A stretch of DNA of 64,000 nt, taken from assembly GCF_900021155.1 (NCBI RefSeq), contig NZ_FCNT01000006.1, forward strand, positions 62,001-126,000, read 5' to 3'. Positions within the stretch are counted from its first letter, which is position 1. Each line of letters starts with the position of its first letter. The notes beneath the pieces were generated by a model, which made no database searches, was not told the origin of the DNA, and saw only the letters and a list, made by a program, of their open reading frames with translations. A program made the translations under genes and the position numbers. This document shows positions 35,036 through 44,749 of the stretch, piece after piece. This DNA comes from Alistipes sp. CHKCI003 (GTDB lineage Bacteria > Bacteroidota > Bacteroidia > Bacteroidales > Rikenellaceae).

Positions 35036-35369
35036 TTGGGTTTCTTGCGAATATGGGGCCTTGGGGGTATTGTGTTTCCGGGAGCCTTATGGAGCAAGTC
35101 GCATGTTTCGGAGAGTTTTCTACCTTTGAATATCAAGCAGCATATTTCTTGTCCGGATGTGTCAGTTCGGGAAATTACCGTTTTACGACATCTATGCGGG
35201 CTTACTCCGGTCGGCTTCGCTTTTCGACAATCCGATGAAAGACGGCACCTGCTATTTATCGAGTTTGGACAACTCCGATATCGCGTATTTTTCTTGTCAT
35301 GACACTTCATTTTCCCGTTTCAGAATATGGATATTCTTTACCAGTTGCTCGTCCTTCTGCTCGGCTAGC

Positions 35370-35967
35370 GAAAAAATCGGGATGAATAGAAGACTGAAAT
35401 TCCGCAGCGCGGAGCTTCGGGGGCTTCCTGCACAGGCGATGTAGGTGCACCGTCATCAGTGCGCAGACAATGTAAGGCGGATAAGCCCATGCAAGGGACC
35501 GGTGAGAGCACGATCGTTGCGACTGCGAAGATCGTTTCGGCGATGATGAGTAGCATGTGGTAAGAGGTCGGACCGGAAGCACAGAACGGCAGCTTGCCTG
35601 CGATCTACGGATGATCGCAACGAAGAGCGCCCTCGAAGCTCATGTCAGAGAATTCTGTACAGGCGGTATTCGGTGAATATTGATACAGTCCCGATCAGTT
35701 GAGCAGTGTTGGGGGTAGCGTGAAATTCGTTTTTCGGACCGGTCCATCCCGGGAAGTCGAGCGGGATGCCGACCGCTACGATGAGTGTCGAATAGATGTA
35801 AACCGTGAGCCTTTGGTGTTCGACCAGTCTTTTCCCCATCCGTCGATGAAAGTCGCACAAACCGCCCGCAAACAGAAAAATAGGGGTTGGTTTGTGCCGG
35901 TTTTGGAACTTTCAGCATTTTCAGTTGTCATTAAGGCAGTAAGAAAAATATTACATTTTTTTTGCAT
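35370..35967 (-). pseudogene. Remnant of a membrane protein
   Basis: On the minus strand, hydrophobic segments appear in different frames: VYIYSTLIVAVGIPLDF, AQLIGTVSIFTEYRLY, and later LLIIAETIFAVATIVLS. They probably come from the N-terminal membrane part of one protein broken by frameshifts. Family not recognised. Confidence 0.45.
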
Positions 35968-36904
35968 CGAAAAATAGACTTGTAATTTTTGAATCCTGTT
36001 CTCTCATATTAACGTTGCGAGAGAAATAATCTTGCAGATGCTATTGGGATGCGATTTCGGTTTTCCATCCTCCCCTCGTGCGAGGGTATGAAGTGTCGTT
36101 ATTCTCTTGTTCGAAGGTTCTGTGCCGTCTGACTCCGTACAATCGGCGTCGAACGAAGGTCCGCAGATTCCCCCCCCCCCTCGAAAAACATGTTCTGAAG
36201 CTCTCTGTCGGAGTAGTTGATCTTGCCGAATCATCCATACGTTCGTGCGGGGAAGGTATTGCCCTGTGGGTAACATTCAATCCTATGAATAAATAATCAA
36301 CAATCTTTTTCGTTTTCCTGCTCGTACCGTTGCTGTCGTGGCGGCGGGAGGTTCCGTCGGCATGATAAATTGCGATGGCGAATCATACGTTTCGTTACGG
36401 GTGAGGACATGTTCTTCTCTCCGTGGATCGGTAATAGTCGTGGGAACTGCAACGGCTGCTCGTTGTCGTCGAGTTCGTCCGGATGTTCCCGTGTGTAACG
36501 AGTTACGGTACGGACGGCAATACCGAACATTCCGCTTCCGAGGCGGTGAGAATCCGACGCAACCGCGTAAAATTTGAATTCATAGTGCACGGCTAAGCGA
36601 AAAAAGTCTGTTTCGTTACTGGCAAATCCTTTCCCTGACTCTATAAGGCCGGTGAGAACGAGCCCGCAACGAAGTGGGCGTAACGCTGCCCGTGAATGTG
36701 GAGAAGGAGGCCGCGATCGCTGGTACCGCCGCCGACAAGGTGAAAGCTATAATAGATGGGGCGTCGAGTGAAATGAAGTGTAAGCGCGTTGCCGTGTTAG
36801 AGCGTGCCGAAGCTGTTCGGTTTGTCGCTTTTCCATGGGGTACGTAAATATATCTGAAGTATCGTGTGTCAAACTGTTGAGAATCTAAGAATATAAGCAT
36901 TTTT
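35968..36904. other. Decayed DNA without intact genes
   Basis: Mixed composition, a C11 tract at 36170-36180, and a coding-like stretch at about 36666-36848 (plus strand, reading NEVGVTLPVNVEKEAAIAG and ending in TAA) that has no start and no recognised family. Interpreted as remains of an older mobile element. Confidence 0.5.
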
Positions 36905-37014
36905 TTCGACTTTGCCAAAAATGCGGAAAAATTGCGGATACGACAGGCAAAACAAAAACCTCAAATAATTGTATGTAAATCATTTGAGGTTTTTTTATTA
37001 GTACCCGGAGCCGG
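36905..37014. repeat. Left attachment region: att core plus copy of the element's right end
   Basis: The core AGTACCCGGAGCCGG (37000-37014) is identical to 49744-49758 at the tRNA-Leu 3' end. The 95 bases to its left resemble 49650-49743: paired TGCGGA motifs, then a hairpin (36956-36966 / 36982-36992). Confidence 0.8.
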
Positions 37015-37167
37015 TATTGAAAAGTCAAAAACCGCACAAATCCGCCAAATCACAAATAAACGATAATAATTTATATATCAATATATAACGATTGAATTTG
37101 TTTGAATTGATGTGAATGTATTTTTTACGGTTTTATGAAAATGCGGACAAATTGCGGACACAGAAAG

Positions 37168-37198
37168 TTGTGCATATCCATGAATTTACATACCTTTG
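37168..37198 (+). promoter_or_regulatory. Integrase promoter
   Basis: TTG 37168-37170, 20 bases, TACCTTTG 37191-37198; 20 bases before ATG 37218. Two TGCGGACA motifs (~37141-37161) lie just upstream and may let the integrase occupy its own promoter. Confidence 0.65.
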
Positions 37199-37217
37199 AA
37201 ACAAAGAAATTCGAGGT

Positions 37218-37334
37218 ATGGCACAGACGAACTACTACATCGGCAGGACGACCAACAGCGCAGGAGAATCGGAAATCAATCTGCGGCTTTATGTTTCGCG
37301 CGATGTCCGTTTGCGTATCGGCTCCGGGATATGA
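37218..37334 (+). pseudogene. Integrase N-terminal arm-binding fragment (split from the core)
   Basis: 38 residues (MAQTNYYIGRTTN ... VRLRIGSGI, then TGA). This is the normal beginning of Bacteroidota tyrosine integrases (arm-type DNA-binding domain). The rest of the integrase follows in another frame, with its first in-frame ATG at 37331 overlapping this TGA. A one-base deletion explains it; reinitiation at the overlapping ATGA could still make both parts. Confidence 0.75.
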
Positions 37335-38617
37335 TTGACCGCAAACGCTGGGGCAAGAAGAATGACATCAATATTCCGCTGATTCAAGGCGAAGAACGCG
37401 AACTGCTTTTGGCAAAGCGTTCCCGACTGAAAGCATTGACCGACCTGTTGGAGCAGGAGATTAACACGGCAACCGATAAGTCCGTCATCACGCGCGAATA
37501 CATGCAAGGTGTCGTCAAGCGGTTCCATAAGCCGACGAAAGCGAAAAAGGAGCATGAAAACACCTTTTTCGACGTGATAGAAATTTATCTTACCTCGCAC
37601 AAACTGTCCGAAAATAGGGTGAAGAACTTTCGAGTGTTGGTGCGTTGCCTGCATCGGTTCGAGCTATACATGCGAGCAGAGGAAAGCCGCGGATTTTCGC
37701 TTTCGTTCATGACGCTTACACCGGAATTGCTGCGCCGAATCGAGAATTTCTTACTCGATGAACGATCGGCATTCCTGCACTATCCGCAGATATACGAACA
37801 ATATCCCTATTCGGCAAAGGTCGCAGTCAAAACCCCGAAGCGCAAGCGACCTCCCGTACTGGACGAGGAAGGTAACGAAGTTCCGAAAGGGTTGCCTAAA
37901 CTGCGAGGGCTGAATACGGTTGCCGACCTGCTTACCCGTTTTCGAGCGTTTGTTCTGTGGGCGATCGACAACGGCCACACGACGAACAATCCTTTCAAGC
38001 ATTTCACCATCGGTGAAATCGTGTACGGAACGCCCATTTACATAACCAATGAAGAGCGGACGCAACTGCTCGAAGCCGATTTGTCTGGCAATAAAGAGGT
38101 AGAAACGCAACGGGATATTTTCATCTTTCATTGCTTTATCGGATGCCGTGTCAGCGACTTGTTCAAAATGACTTACCGAAATATCATCGGTGACGCCATC
38201 GAGTATATCCAAAGAAAAACAAAGGAGGATCGACCGGTAACCGTCCGCGTACCGTTGAGCAAAACAGCTGTTGCCCTGATTGACAAATACCGCGAGGAGG
38301 GACGCGAAAGCCTTTTCCCTTTCTCAACGGAACAACACTACAACCGTAAAATCAAGGAGGCTTTCCGACTTGCCGGACTGGATCGCACCGTTACCGTGCT
38401 CGACCAACGGACACGACAGGAGGTGCAGAAACCGATATACGAGGTGGCATCGTCGCACATGGCACGTCGCACGTTCATTGGCAATATTTATAAAAAGGTC
38501 AAAGACCCGAACATGGTCGGAGTATTGAGCGGTCATAAGGAGGGAAGCCGCGCTTTCGCCCGTTACCGAAATATCGACGATGACATGAAACGTGAAATGA
38601 TCGGGTACCTCGAATAG
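37331..38617 (+). CDS. Tyrosine recombinase (integrase), core part
   Basis: 428 residues from ATG 37331 (MIDRKRWGKKND). Contains the SAM-like core-binding domain (~60-230) and the catalytic domain: Arg in GCRVSDLFK, HMARRTF (HxxR), SGHKEGS and the nucleophile Tyr in FARYRNID. It should recombine the tRNA-Leu site with the element's att. The arm-binding N-terminus is encoded out of frame just upstream, so activity is uncertain. Confidence 0.9.
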   Translation: MIDRKRWGKKNDINIPLIQGEERELLLAKRSRLKALTDLLEQEINTATDKSVITREYMQGVVKRFHKPTKAKKEHENTFFDVIEIYLTSHKLSENRVKNFRVLVRCLHRFELYMRAEESRGFSLSFMTLTPELLRRIENFLLDERSAFLHYPQIYEQYPYSAKVAVKTPKRKRPPVLDEEGNEVPKGLPKLRGLNTVADLLTRFRAFVLWAIDNGHTTNNPFKHFTIGEIVYGTPIYITNEERTQLLEADLSGNKEVETQRDIFIFHCFIGCRVSDLFKMTYRNIIGDAIEYIQRKTKEDRPVTVRVPLSKTAVALIDKYREEGRESLFPFSTEQHYNRKIKEAFRLAGLDRTVTVLDQRTRQEVQKPIYEVASSHMARRTFIGNIYKKVKDPNMVGVLSGHKEGSRAFARYRNIDDDMKREMIGYLE

Positions 38618-38689
38618 CGATAAATCGCTCGGTAATTTCTACCAATCAAATTGTTATAGTATATTTGCTGTTAAGAAAACAATACGAAT

Positions 38690-39496
38690 ATGGCGAAGAT
38701 TACGGTAAAGGATACAAGTGTTACGATCATATCGGTTAATGCGAACGATTATATTTGTCTGACGGACATCGCGCGATACAAGAGCGACGACCCGAATGCG
38801 GTGATCGGCAACTGGTTGCGCAATCGGAATACGATCGAATATCTCGGAATCTGGGAAAGCCTGTATAACCCGGATTTCAAACCCCTCGAATTCGAGGGGT
38901 TTAGAAAGGAGGCCGGACTGAATGCCTTTACCTTGTCTTCGCAAAAGTGGATCAATACGACGAACGCAATCGGCATCGTTTCCAAATCGGGGCGTTACGG
39001 AGGAACCTATGCCCACAAGGATATTGCGTTCAAGTTTGCGAGCTGGATTTCCGTAGAATTCGAGTTGTATATCGTCAAAGAGTTCCAGCGGCTGAAAGAA
39101 GAGGAACAGAAACAACTCGGCTGGAGTGCCAAACGCGAGCTGTCCAAAATCAACTACCGCATCCATACCGACGCGATCAAACAAAACCTGATTCCGGCCG
39201 AAGTGACCGCGAAACAAGCGAGCATCATCTATGCCAACGAAGCCGACGTGTTGAACGTGGCCATGTTCGGCATGACTGCAAAGACGTGGCGCGAGCAGAA
39301 TCCCGACTTGAAAGGCAATATCCGGGATTATGCAACCATCAACGAACTAATCTGTCTGTCCAATATGGAAAACCTCAATGCCGTATTCATCGACCAGAAG
39401 ATGCCTCAGGGCGAACGGCTCGTAAAACTCAACCGGATCGCCATTCAGCAAATGCAGGTGTTGGAAAGCAGCGAGGAGCGGAAACTACTGAAATAA
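38690..39496 (+). CDS. KilA-N domain protein
   Basis: 268 residues. KilA-N DNA-binding domain in residues ~15-130 (YICLTDIARYKSDDPNAVIGNWLRNRNTIEYLG in pattern; HKDIAFKFASWIS). C-terminal half helical. Frequent in Bacteroidota mobile elements and phages; exact role unknown. A -7 box TATATTTG lies at 38660-38667. A perfect 24-bp palindrome (38879-38902) lies within the gene. Confidence 0.88.
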   Translation: MAKITVKDTSVTIISVNANDYICLTDIARYKSDDPNAVIGNWLRNRNTIEYLGIWESLYNPDFKPLEFEGFRKEAGLNAFTLSSQKWINTTNAIGIVSKSGRYGGTYAHKDIAFKFASWISVEFELYIVKEFQRLKEEEQKQLGWSAKRELSKINYRIHTDAIKQNLIPAEVTAKQASIIYANEADVLNVAMFGMTAKTWREQNPDLKGNIRDYATINELICLSNMENLNAVFIDQKMPQGERLVKLNRIAIQQMQVLESSEERKLLK

Positions 39497-39500
39497 TGCA

Positions 39501-40223
39501 ATGGATTTCCGCAAGATCAACAGTTATGCAATTCTGCTGGCGATAGTCGTTGTCGTCGGATTGCTCGTGTCTATGATCGCGCGGTTCGTGATCTTGGCGA
39601 AAGGCGCGGATACGGGTACGGCGAATCTCGTTTTCATAATCGTAATGGGTGTCTGCGCGATATTCTATCTGACCGTCATGGCGGCATTTTCCAGCGTGGC
39701 GGATTTCGTTGTTGACAAGATTCTCCCGAAAATTACCCGAAAGAATGCCCCTGCCGTCGAAGCAAAAATTACAGAACCTGCCGATCATGTTTCGGATATG
39801 GACATTGAGCAAATCAAGCAGGAGGTAGACAAACGATTTTTCGAACGGCAGAAAGAACAGATCGAACTGTTCCGACGTTATGCGCATAGAGAGGTAGGTC
39901 CCTACATCACTTCCGATGAACTTGTGCGGCTCGATCGCTACATCGAGTATTATGCGTTGCAGGAATCCGGCTCGACAGAACTTGCTCCTATCCGTCCGCA
40001 AAAGTTGAAAAATGCCGATCTATTCCATTTCGGATGGAACATGGCACACTATTTCGGACGACCGAAACAGGAGGTCGTGCCATGGCTGAAATCCGCATTT
40101 GCTCCGCTTGCCGATTTGGAGGGTTCCTACATCAAAGGGAAACTCTACTCCCCGCAGACACGGCAATTTATCATTCCCAACATAGCGGATATTCCGAAAT
40201 ATATGGCCGAACACGACGGTTGA
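39501..40223 (+). CDS. Hypothetical membrane protein
   Basis: 240 residues. Two membrane segments near the start (~10-33 and ~42-66), then a soluble domain with helices (MDIEQIKQEVDKRFFERQKEQ) and a conserved-looking C-terminal half (LFHFGWNMAHYFGR). Four bases after the KilA-N gene, so co-transcribed. Not recognised; the KilA-N pairing suggests accessory or host-interaction function. Confidence 0.75.
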   Translation: MDFRKINSYAILLAIVVVVGLLVSMIARFVILAKGADTGTANLVFIIVMGVCAIFYLTVMAAFSSVADFVVDKILPKITRKNAPAVEAKITEPADHVSDMDIEQIKQEVDKRFFERQKEQIELFRRYAHREVGPYITSDELVRLDRYIEYYALQESGSTELAPIRPQKLKNADLFHFGWNMAHYFGRPKQEVVPWLKSAFAPLADLEGSYIKGKLYSPQTRQFIIPNIADIPKYMAEHDG

Positions 40224-40247
40224 AAATCACCTGAATAAGATATTTAC

Positions 40248-40303
40248 GGGAGATTGCGAGGAGATGACGAGTGTTTTTGTTCTCCGAGGAATCTCCCTTT
40301 TTA
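40248..40303 (+). terminator. Terminator after the KilA-N pair
   Basis: Stem GGGAGATT (40248-40255) / AATCTCCC (40290-40297) with an inner GGAG/CTCC pairing, followed by TTTTTATTT. Confidence 0.75.
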
Positions 40304-40364
40304 TTTGCCCCGGTTCCGATTGGACGGAAACCGCAAATCCATGTTTAACCTAAAAATTTCAATT

Positions 40365-40670
40365 ATGAATTTAAGGGATTTATTGGAGTCGGGGGCAAAC
40401 GTCAGCGTGACGGTGACGCTCGACGATTTGAGAGCGATTTTCAACGAAGCGGCAAAAGGCGCAAGGCCTGTTGCACAAGAACAGACGACAGAAGAGTTCC
40501 TCTCGCGCAAGGAGGTATTGGCACTTCTAAAGATCGACTCTTCGACACTTTGGTGCTGGGAGAAGACCGGGTATGTCAAATCCTATCCGTTCGGCGGACG
40601 GAAGCGTTACAGACGCGCGGATGTCGAGGCAATACGCACTGGAAAGAAAGGAGGCCGCGATGAAAGGTAG
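40365..40670 (+). CDS. Helix-turn-helix (excisionase/MerR-like) protein
   Basis: 101 residues from ATG 40365. The C-terminal half has a winged HTH (EEFLSRKEVLALLKIDSSTLWCWEKTG, KSYPFGGRKRYRRADVE) of the excisionase type. Small proteins of this kind control excision or replication in Bacteroidota elements. Overlaps the start of the next gene by 11 bases. Confidence 0.85.
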   Translation: MNLRDLLESGANVSVTVTLDDLRAIFNEAAKGARPVAQEQTTEEFLSRKEVLALLKIDSSTLWCWEKTGYVKSYPFGGRKRYRRADVEAIRTGKKGGRDER

Positions 40671-41883
40671 AGATGAAACGGAGTGGGTTCCCTACTTGCG
40701 TGTAGGTACGACGATCCTCAAACGTGTACTGATGCCGTTGAGTAACGGCCGGAGCGTCGAAACACTGATTCCGTGGAATGTTGAGACGCTGCGGCAGGAT
40801 TACGGCAAGGACTATCTTGCACAAGTGCCGAAGTACGACGGATTCTGCACCATTCCAAGCCATACGGATTATCATCGGGAGATTCACGGTTTTCTGAATC
40901 GTTACGAACCGATTTCGACCGTGCCCGCCGAGGGCGAGTTTCCGCATAACCGGGATTTTCTCGGGCATATCTTCGGTGAACAGATCGAATTGGGCTTGGA
41001 TTATTTGCAACTGCTCTACCTGCGTCCGTTGCAACGTCTGCCGATCGTACTGCTGGTGTCGAGCGAACGTAACACGGGAAAGACCACCTTTCTCAATTTC
41101 CTGAAACTGCTCTTCGAGGGTAACGTAACATTCAACACCAACGAGGATTTCCGTTCGCAGTTCAACGACGACTGGACGGGTAAGCTGCTGGTCTGTGTGG
41201 ACGAAGTGTTGCTGAACCGCCGCGAGGATTCCGAGCGGATTAAGAACCTATCTACCGCACGAAGCTATAAGGCCGAGGCAAAAGGGCGCGACCGTCGGGA
41301 GGTGGAGTTTTTCGGCAAGTTCGTATTGTGCTCCAACAATGAGCGCAATCCCGTTTTGATCGAAGCTGGAGAAACTCGTTATTGGGTGCGACGTGTGCCG
41401 CCTTTAACGCATGACAACCAAAATCTGCTCTCCGATATGCGGCATGAATTGCCGGGTTTTCTGTTCTTTCTGCTTCATCGTAAACTGTCTACCCGCGAAG
41501 AGAGCCGCATGTGGTTCTCTCCGCGCTTGCTGGCGACCGATGCGTTGCGCCGGATCATCCACTACAACCGCAGTAAAACCGAGGCGGAGATGTTGTCGAT
41601 TATCCGCGATATTATGGAGGCCGAGGCTCTTGCGGAGTATCGTTTCGACGTGAGCGACATGGTGAATATGCTGGAGGTACGCGGTATCCGTTCGGATCAT
41701 CCGACCGTGCGACGGATTCTCTCGGAGAATTGGCGACTTGTGCCTGCACGGCCAACCTATTACCAGCGTTACACGATTACTTACAACGGTGAAATAACGA
41801 AGCAGGAAAGCAAGACGGCAAGGGTCTATACGGTCGCACGTGAACTGCTCTATGAACTGCTACGGTGCGATTCGATCATGTAG
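40660..41883 (+). CDS. Primase-helicase-type ATPase of mobile elements
   Basis: 407 residues from ATG 40660. Walker A SSERNTGKTTFLNFLKLLF at ~145-163, Walker B LVCVDEVLLNRR, and sensor-like FVLCSNNERNPV: the pattern of superfamily 3 (D5/VapE-like) helicases. Probably unwinds the element's origin or the transferred strand together with the toprim protein. An in-frame extension upstream lies inside the HTH gene and is rejected. Confidence 0.82.
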   Translation: MKGRDETEWVPYLRVGTTILKRVLMPLSNGRSVETLIPWNVETLRQDYGKDYLAQVPKYDGFCTIPSHTDYHREIHGFLNRYEPISTVPAEGEFPHNRDFLGHIFGEQIELGLDYLQLLYLRPLQRLPIVLLVSSERNTGKTTFLNFLKLLFEGNVTFNTNEDFRSQFNDDWTGKLLVCVDEVLLNRREDSERIKNLSTARSYKAEAKGRDRREVEFFGKFVLCSNNERNPVLIEAGETRYWVRRVPPLTHDNQNLLSDMRHELPGFLFFLLHRKLSTREESRMWFSPRLLATDALRRIIHYNRSKTEAEMLSIIRDIMEAEALAEYRFDVSDMVNMLEVRGIRSDHPTVRRILSENWRLVPARPTYYQRYTITYNGEITKQESKTARVYTVARELLYELLRCDSIM

Positions 41884-41885
41884 TA

Positions 41886-42068
41886 TGTAAGAATGTAAGG
41901 ATAGAAATATAGGCTTTTTATTCTTAAAGACTTACGTATCCTACAAAAACTCTTACAACGTCCAACAAATACTTACACTCTAACGGCTGAAATCGAGTGT
42001 AAGAAAGATGTAAGACGTATAACTTTTTATTTCACTGAGCATTGTAACAATTTTTCAACAAACTTACA
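41886..42068. repeat. Iteron-like array of TGTAAG/CTTACA
   Basis: Seven exact TGTAAG or CTTACA sites (41886, 41894, 41952, 41972, 41998, 42009, 42063) plus one CTTACG (41931) in 183 bases, both orientations. The spacer separates the helicase and toprim genes and may be the replication origin or an operator array. Confidence 0.6.
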
Positions 42069-42074
42069 GAAAAG

Positions 42075-43037
42075 ATGGCTGACATACGACATATAAAACA
42101 GATTTCGATTCGTTATTACCTCGCCGAACGGGGTTTGTACCCGACCAAAGATAATCCGCGATACGGCCTTTATCTTTCACCGTTGCGTGAAGAACATACG
42201 CCGAGCTTCAAAGTGGACTACGAGCAGAACTTATGGTATGACTTCGGACTGGGCGAGGGCGGTTCGATTATCGACCTCGTGATGCGCATGGAGCTGTGCG
42301 ATGCAGGGGAGGCCATACAGCGGCTGGAACGACACATCGACGGGATGTCCGTTTCTTCTTTAAGCCCTTCGGGCTTTTCCTCCTCGCGGCTCGTCAGAGC
42401 AATTCAAAATTGCTTTGCTCTCGCTCCGCAGCGTCGGTTCATCGGAAAGAATCCTGCCCCGCAGCGTCCACCCTCAATTATCGTTGAGAAAGTGCGGCTG
42501 CTGGAAAATTCCGCATTGCTTGACTACCTTGCGGAACGAGGTATCGACCTTGATACAGCGCGGGTACATTGTTCGGAGGTTGATTATCTTGTGGCGGACA
42601 AATCCTATTTCGCCGTCGGATTCCGCAACGATGTCGGAGGTTGGGAACTGCGCAGCCGCTATTTCAAAGGTTGCACGTCGAAAGACCCGACGACCCGACG
42701 TGGGGATTATCCCTCTTGCCTCGTTTTCGAGGGATTTATGGACTACCTTTCATTTCTAACGCTTAAACGCAGCCCGACCCCACCGTACAATATCGCCGTG
42801 CTGAACTCGGTAACGAATCTTGTCAAAGCCGTTCCGTTCATCGCGTCGCACGAACAGGTCTATACCTACCTCGACCACGACGAGGCGGGGCGAAAGGCGA
42901 CCGCCGAATTGAAAGAGGCATGCCGCAACCTCTCCGACCAGTCCGTTCACTATCGGCCGCACAACGACTTGAATGACTACCTGCGAAGCCGTCGTTCCGT
43001 GAAAGAGTACCGGCGGTCGCGCAGCTGTAAGTTTTAA
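42075..43037 (+). CDS. Toprim-domain primase-like protein
   Basis: 320 residues. N-terminal CHC2-like region without the zinc cysteines (YGLYLSPLREEHTPSFKVD ... YDFGLGEGGSIIDLV), then a toprim domain with catalytic Glu in VFEGFMDYLS and DxD in TYLDHDEAGRKAT. The linker at ~95-120 is encoded by small palindromes (AAGCCCTTCGGGCTT; AGCAATT...AATTGCT). Primes replication of the element's single strand. Typical partner of MobV-type elements. Confidence 0.87.
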   Translation: MADIRHIKQISIRYYLAERGLYPTKDNPRYGLYLSPLREEHTPSFKVDYEQNLWYDFGLGEGGSIIDLVMRMELCDAGEAIQRLERHIDGMSVSSLSPSGFSSSRLVRAIQNCFALAPQRRFIGKNPAPQRPPSIIVEKVRLLENSALLDYLAERGIDLDTARVHCSEVDYLVADKSYFAVGFRNDVGGWELRSRYFKGCTSKDPTTRRGDYPSCLVFEGFMDYLSFLTLKRSPTPPYNIAVLNSVTNLVKAVPFIASHEQVYTYLDHDEAGRKATAELKEACRNLSDQSVHYRPHNDLNDYLRSRRSVKEYRRSRSCKF

Positions 43038-43096
43038 CGTCGCCCACCATTCGGCCGCTCCGCGTCCGCGGCTTTTCCTTCACAGAAAAGCCATAG

Positions 43097-43173
43097 CCTA
43101 TTAGGGCTTTTTCTCAACGCATCGGCACGCCGACGCTGAAAAAGCCCCAATAGGCCAAAGGGCGACCCTTTGG
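43097..43173. other. Putative oriT
   Basis: Between the primase and relaxase genes. Inverted repeat CCTATTAGGGCTTTTTC (43097-43113) / GAAAAAGCCCCAATAGG (43138-43154), then CCAAAGGG-CGA-CCCTTTGG (43155-43173). The arrangement resembles oriT regions beside mob genes of Bacteroides mobilizable elements. Confidence 0.7.
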
Positions 43174-43263
43174 AAACCCCGTGCGACCGTTCCGTCCGCC
43201 GACCGCTCATGCGGTCGAAAACCCGACAACCGAAATCATCAACCGCAAAATTATTACTGAATC

Positions 43264-44691
43264 ATGGGATATGTCGTATTGCATTTGGATAAGTCGCCGG
43301 ACAACGAAGTACCGATGACCGCCCATATCGCACGTACCAAGATGCCGCCGAACGCCGTGCCGGAGCTGACCTATCTGAACGAGGAACTCGTCGGATTTCC
43401 GGAGGGCGTCGCCGACCGAACGGAGGCGATCAACCATCGGCTCGAACATGCCGGACCTACCCGTAAAATCGGGACGAATCAAGTGCGGGTAATCCGCGTC
43501 ATGCTGACCGGCACGCAGGAGGATATGCAACACATCGTCCAAGAGGGACGCTTGAAAGCATGGTGTGCCGATAACCTCGAGTGGCTGCGGCGAACGTTCG
43601 GAGCCGAAAACGTCGTTTCGGCTGTATTGCACATGGACGAAGCGACGTCGCATATCCACGCGGCGGTCGTCCCTATCGTTACGGGCGAACGTCGCAAAAT
43701 CCGCGAGAAGAAGACCGACGAACCTAACAAGCGGAGATACCGCACGAAATCTGCTGCACGGCCTCGGTTGTGTGCCGATGACGTAATGTCGCGTGTCAAG
43801 CTGAAAGAGTACCAAGATACCTATGCCATAGCAATGGCCAAATACGGCTTGCAAAGAGGTATTGACGGCTCGAAAGCCCGACACGTCACGACACAGGAGT
43901 TCTATCGCAATGCCATAGCCCGACAGCAGAATTTGCAGGACAATATCGGCGAACTGCTCCACATCGAGGAGGAGAAGCGCAAAGCTGTCGAATATGCTAC
44001 GAAGCAGGAACAGACGGCACGCGCAGAACTACATCGAACCACAGCCGAACTGAACGCAGTAAAAGGGGAGCTGAAAACCGAGCGGTTAAAAAACTCTGCG
44101 GCCGAGGTCGGCACGACCATTCTCGACGGTATCGTGTCGATGATCGGAACTTCGAAAGTCAAGCGGCAGGAGCAGGAAATCGGAGCATTGCGGCAAGAGG
44201 TCGCCGCACGCGACGAAGCGATCGAAACTTTACAAACAAAAATTTCAACCATGCAGAACGACCATAGCAGAGAACTGATGTCCATGCAGGCACGACACTT
44301 AACCGAGGCTGCGAACATAAAGAAACAGTATGAAAAGGATTTATCTTTTCTTCAATCGGTCGTTCGCAAGGCACTGGCATGGTTCCCTCGTTTCCGCGAA
44401 ATGCTGCGCATGGACGAACTTTGCCGCAGGGTCGGATTCAACGACGAGCAGACAGAAACGCTTATCAAGGGTAAACCTCTCAAATACAGCGGTGTGCTCT
44501 ATTCCAAAACACACCGAAGGCGATTCAAAACCGAGAATGTAATCGCACGGATTGTACCCGACGAAACAAACAGCCGCAAATTCACGCTCAGAATAGACGG
44601 GATGCCTATCATCAGGTGGTTCAGAGAGCAAACAATAAAACTACAACATTACATTCAATCGGAGCATAGCGGAAAGGAATTGAAACTGTAG
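43264..44691 (+). CDS. MobV-family relaxase
   Basis: 475 residues. The relaxase domain (1-~200) has HMDEATSHIHAAVVP, the HxDE...HxH metal site of MobV/Pre proteins. Residues ~215-370 are a long coiled coil (EEEKRKAVEYATKQEQTARAE...), and the C-terminus is basic. It nicks oriT just upstream and leads single-strand transfer by a helper conjugation system. Confidence 0.92.
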   Translation: MGYVVLHLDKSPDNEVPMTAHIARTKMPPNAVPELTYLNEELVGFPEGVADRTEAINHRLEHAGPTRKIGTNQVRVIRVMLTGTQEDMQHIVQEGRLKAWCADNLEWLRRTFGAENVVSAVLHMDEATSHIHAAVVPIVTGERRKIREKKTDEPNKRRYRTKSAARPRLCADDVMSRVKLKEYQDTYAIAMAKYGLQRGIDGSKARHVTTQEFYRNAIARQQNLQDNIGELLHIEEEKRKAVEYATKQEQTARAELHRTTAELNAVKGELKTERLKNSAAEVGTTILDGIVSMIGTSKVKRQEQEIGALRQEVAARDEAIETLQTKISTMQNDHSRELMSMQARHLTEAANIKKQYEKDLSFLQSVVRKALAWFPRFREMLRMDELCRRVGFNDEQTETLIKGKPLKYSGVLYSKTHRRRFKTENVIARIVPDETNSRKFTLRIDGMPIIRWFREQTIKLQHYIQSEHSGKELKL

Positions 44692-44749
44692 AGTTTATAG
44701 AATTGATTAAAAACTTGAGTGGAAATATCTGATTCCCGAAGTTTTTCAT

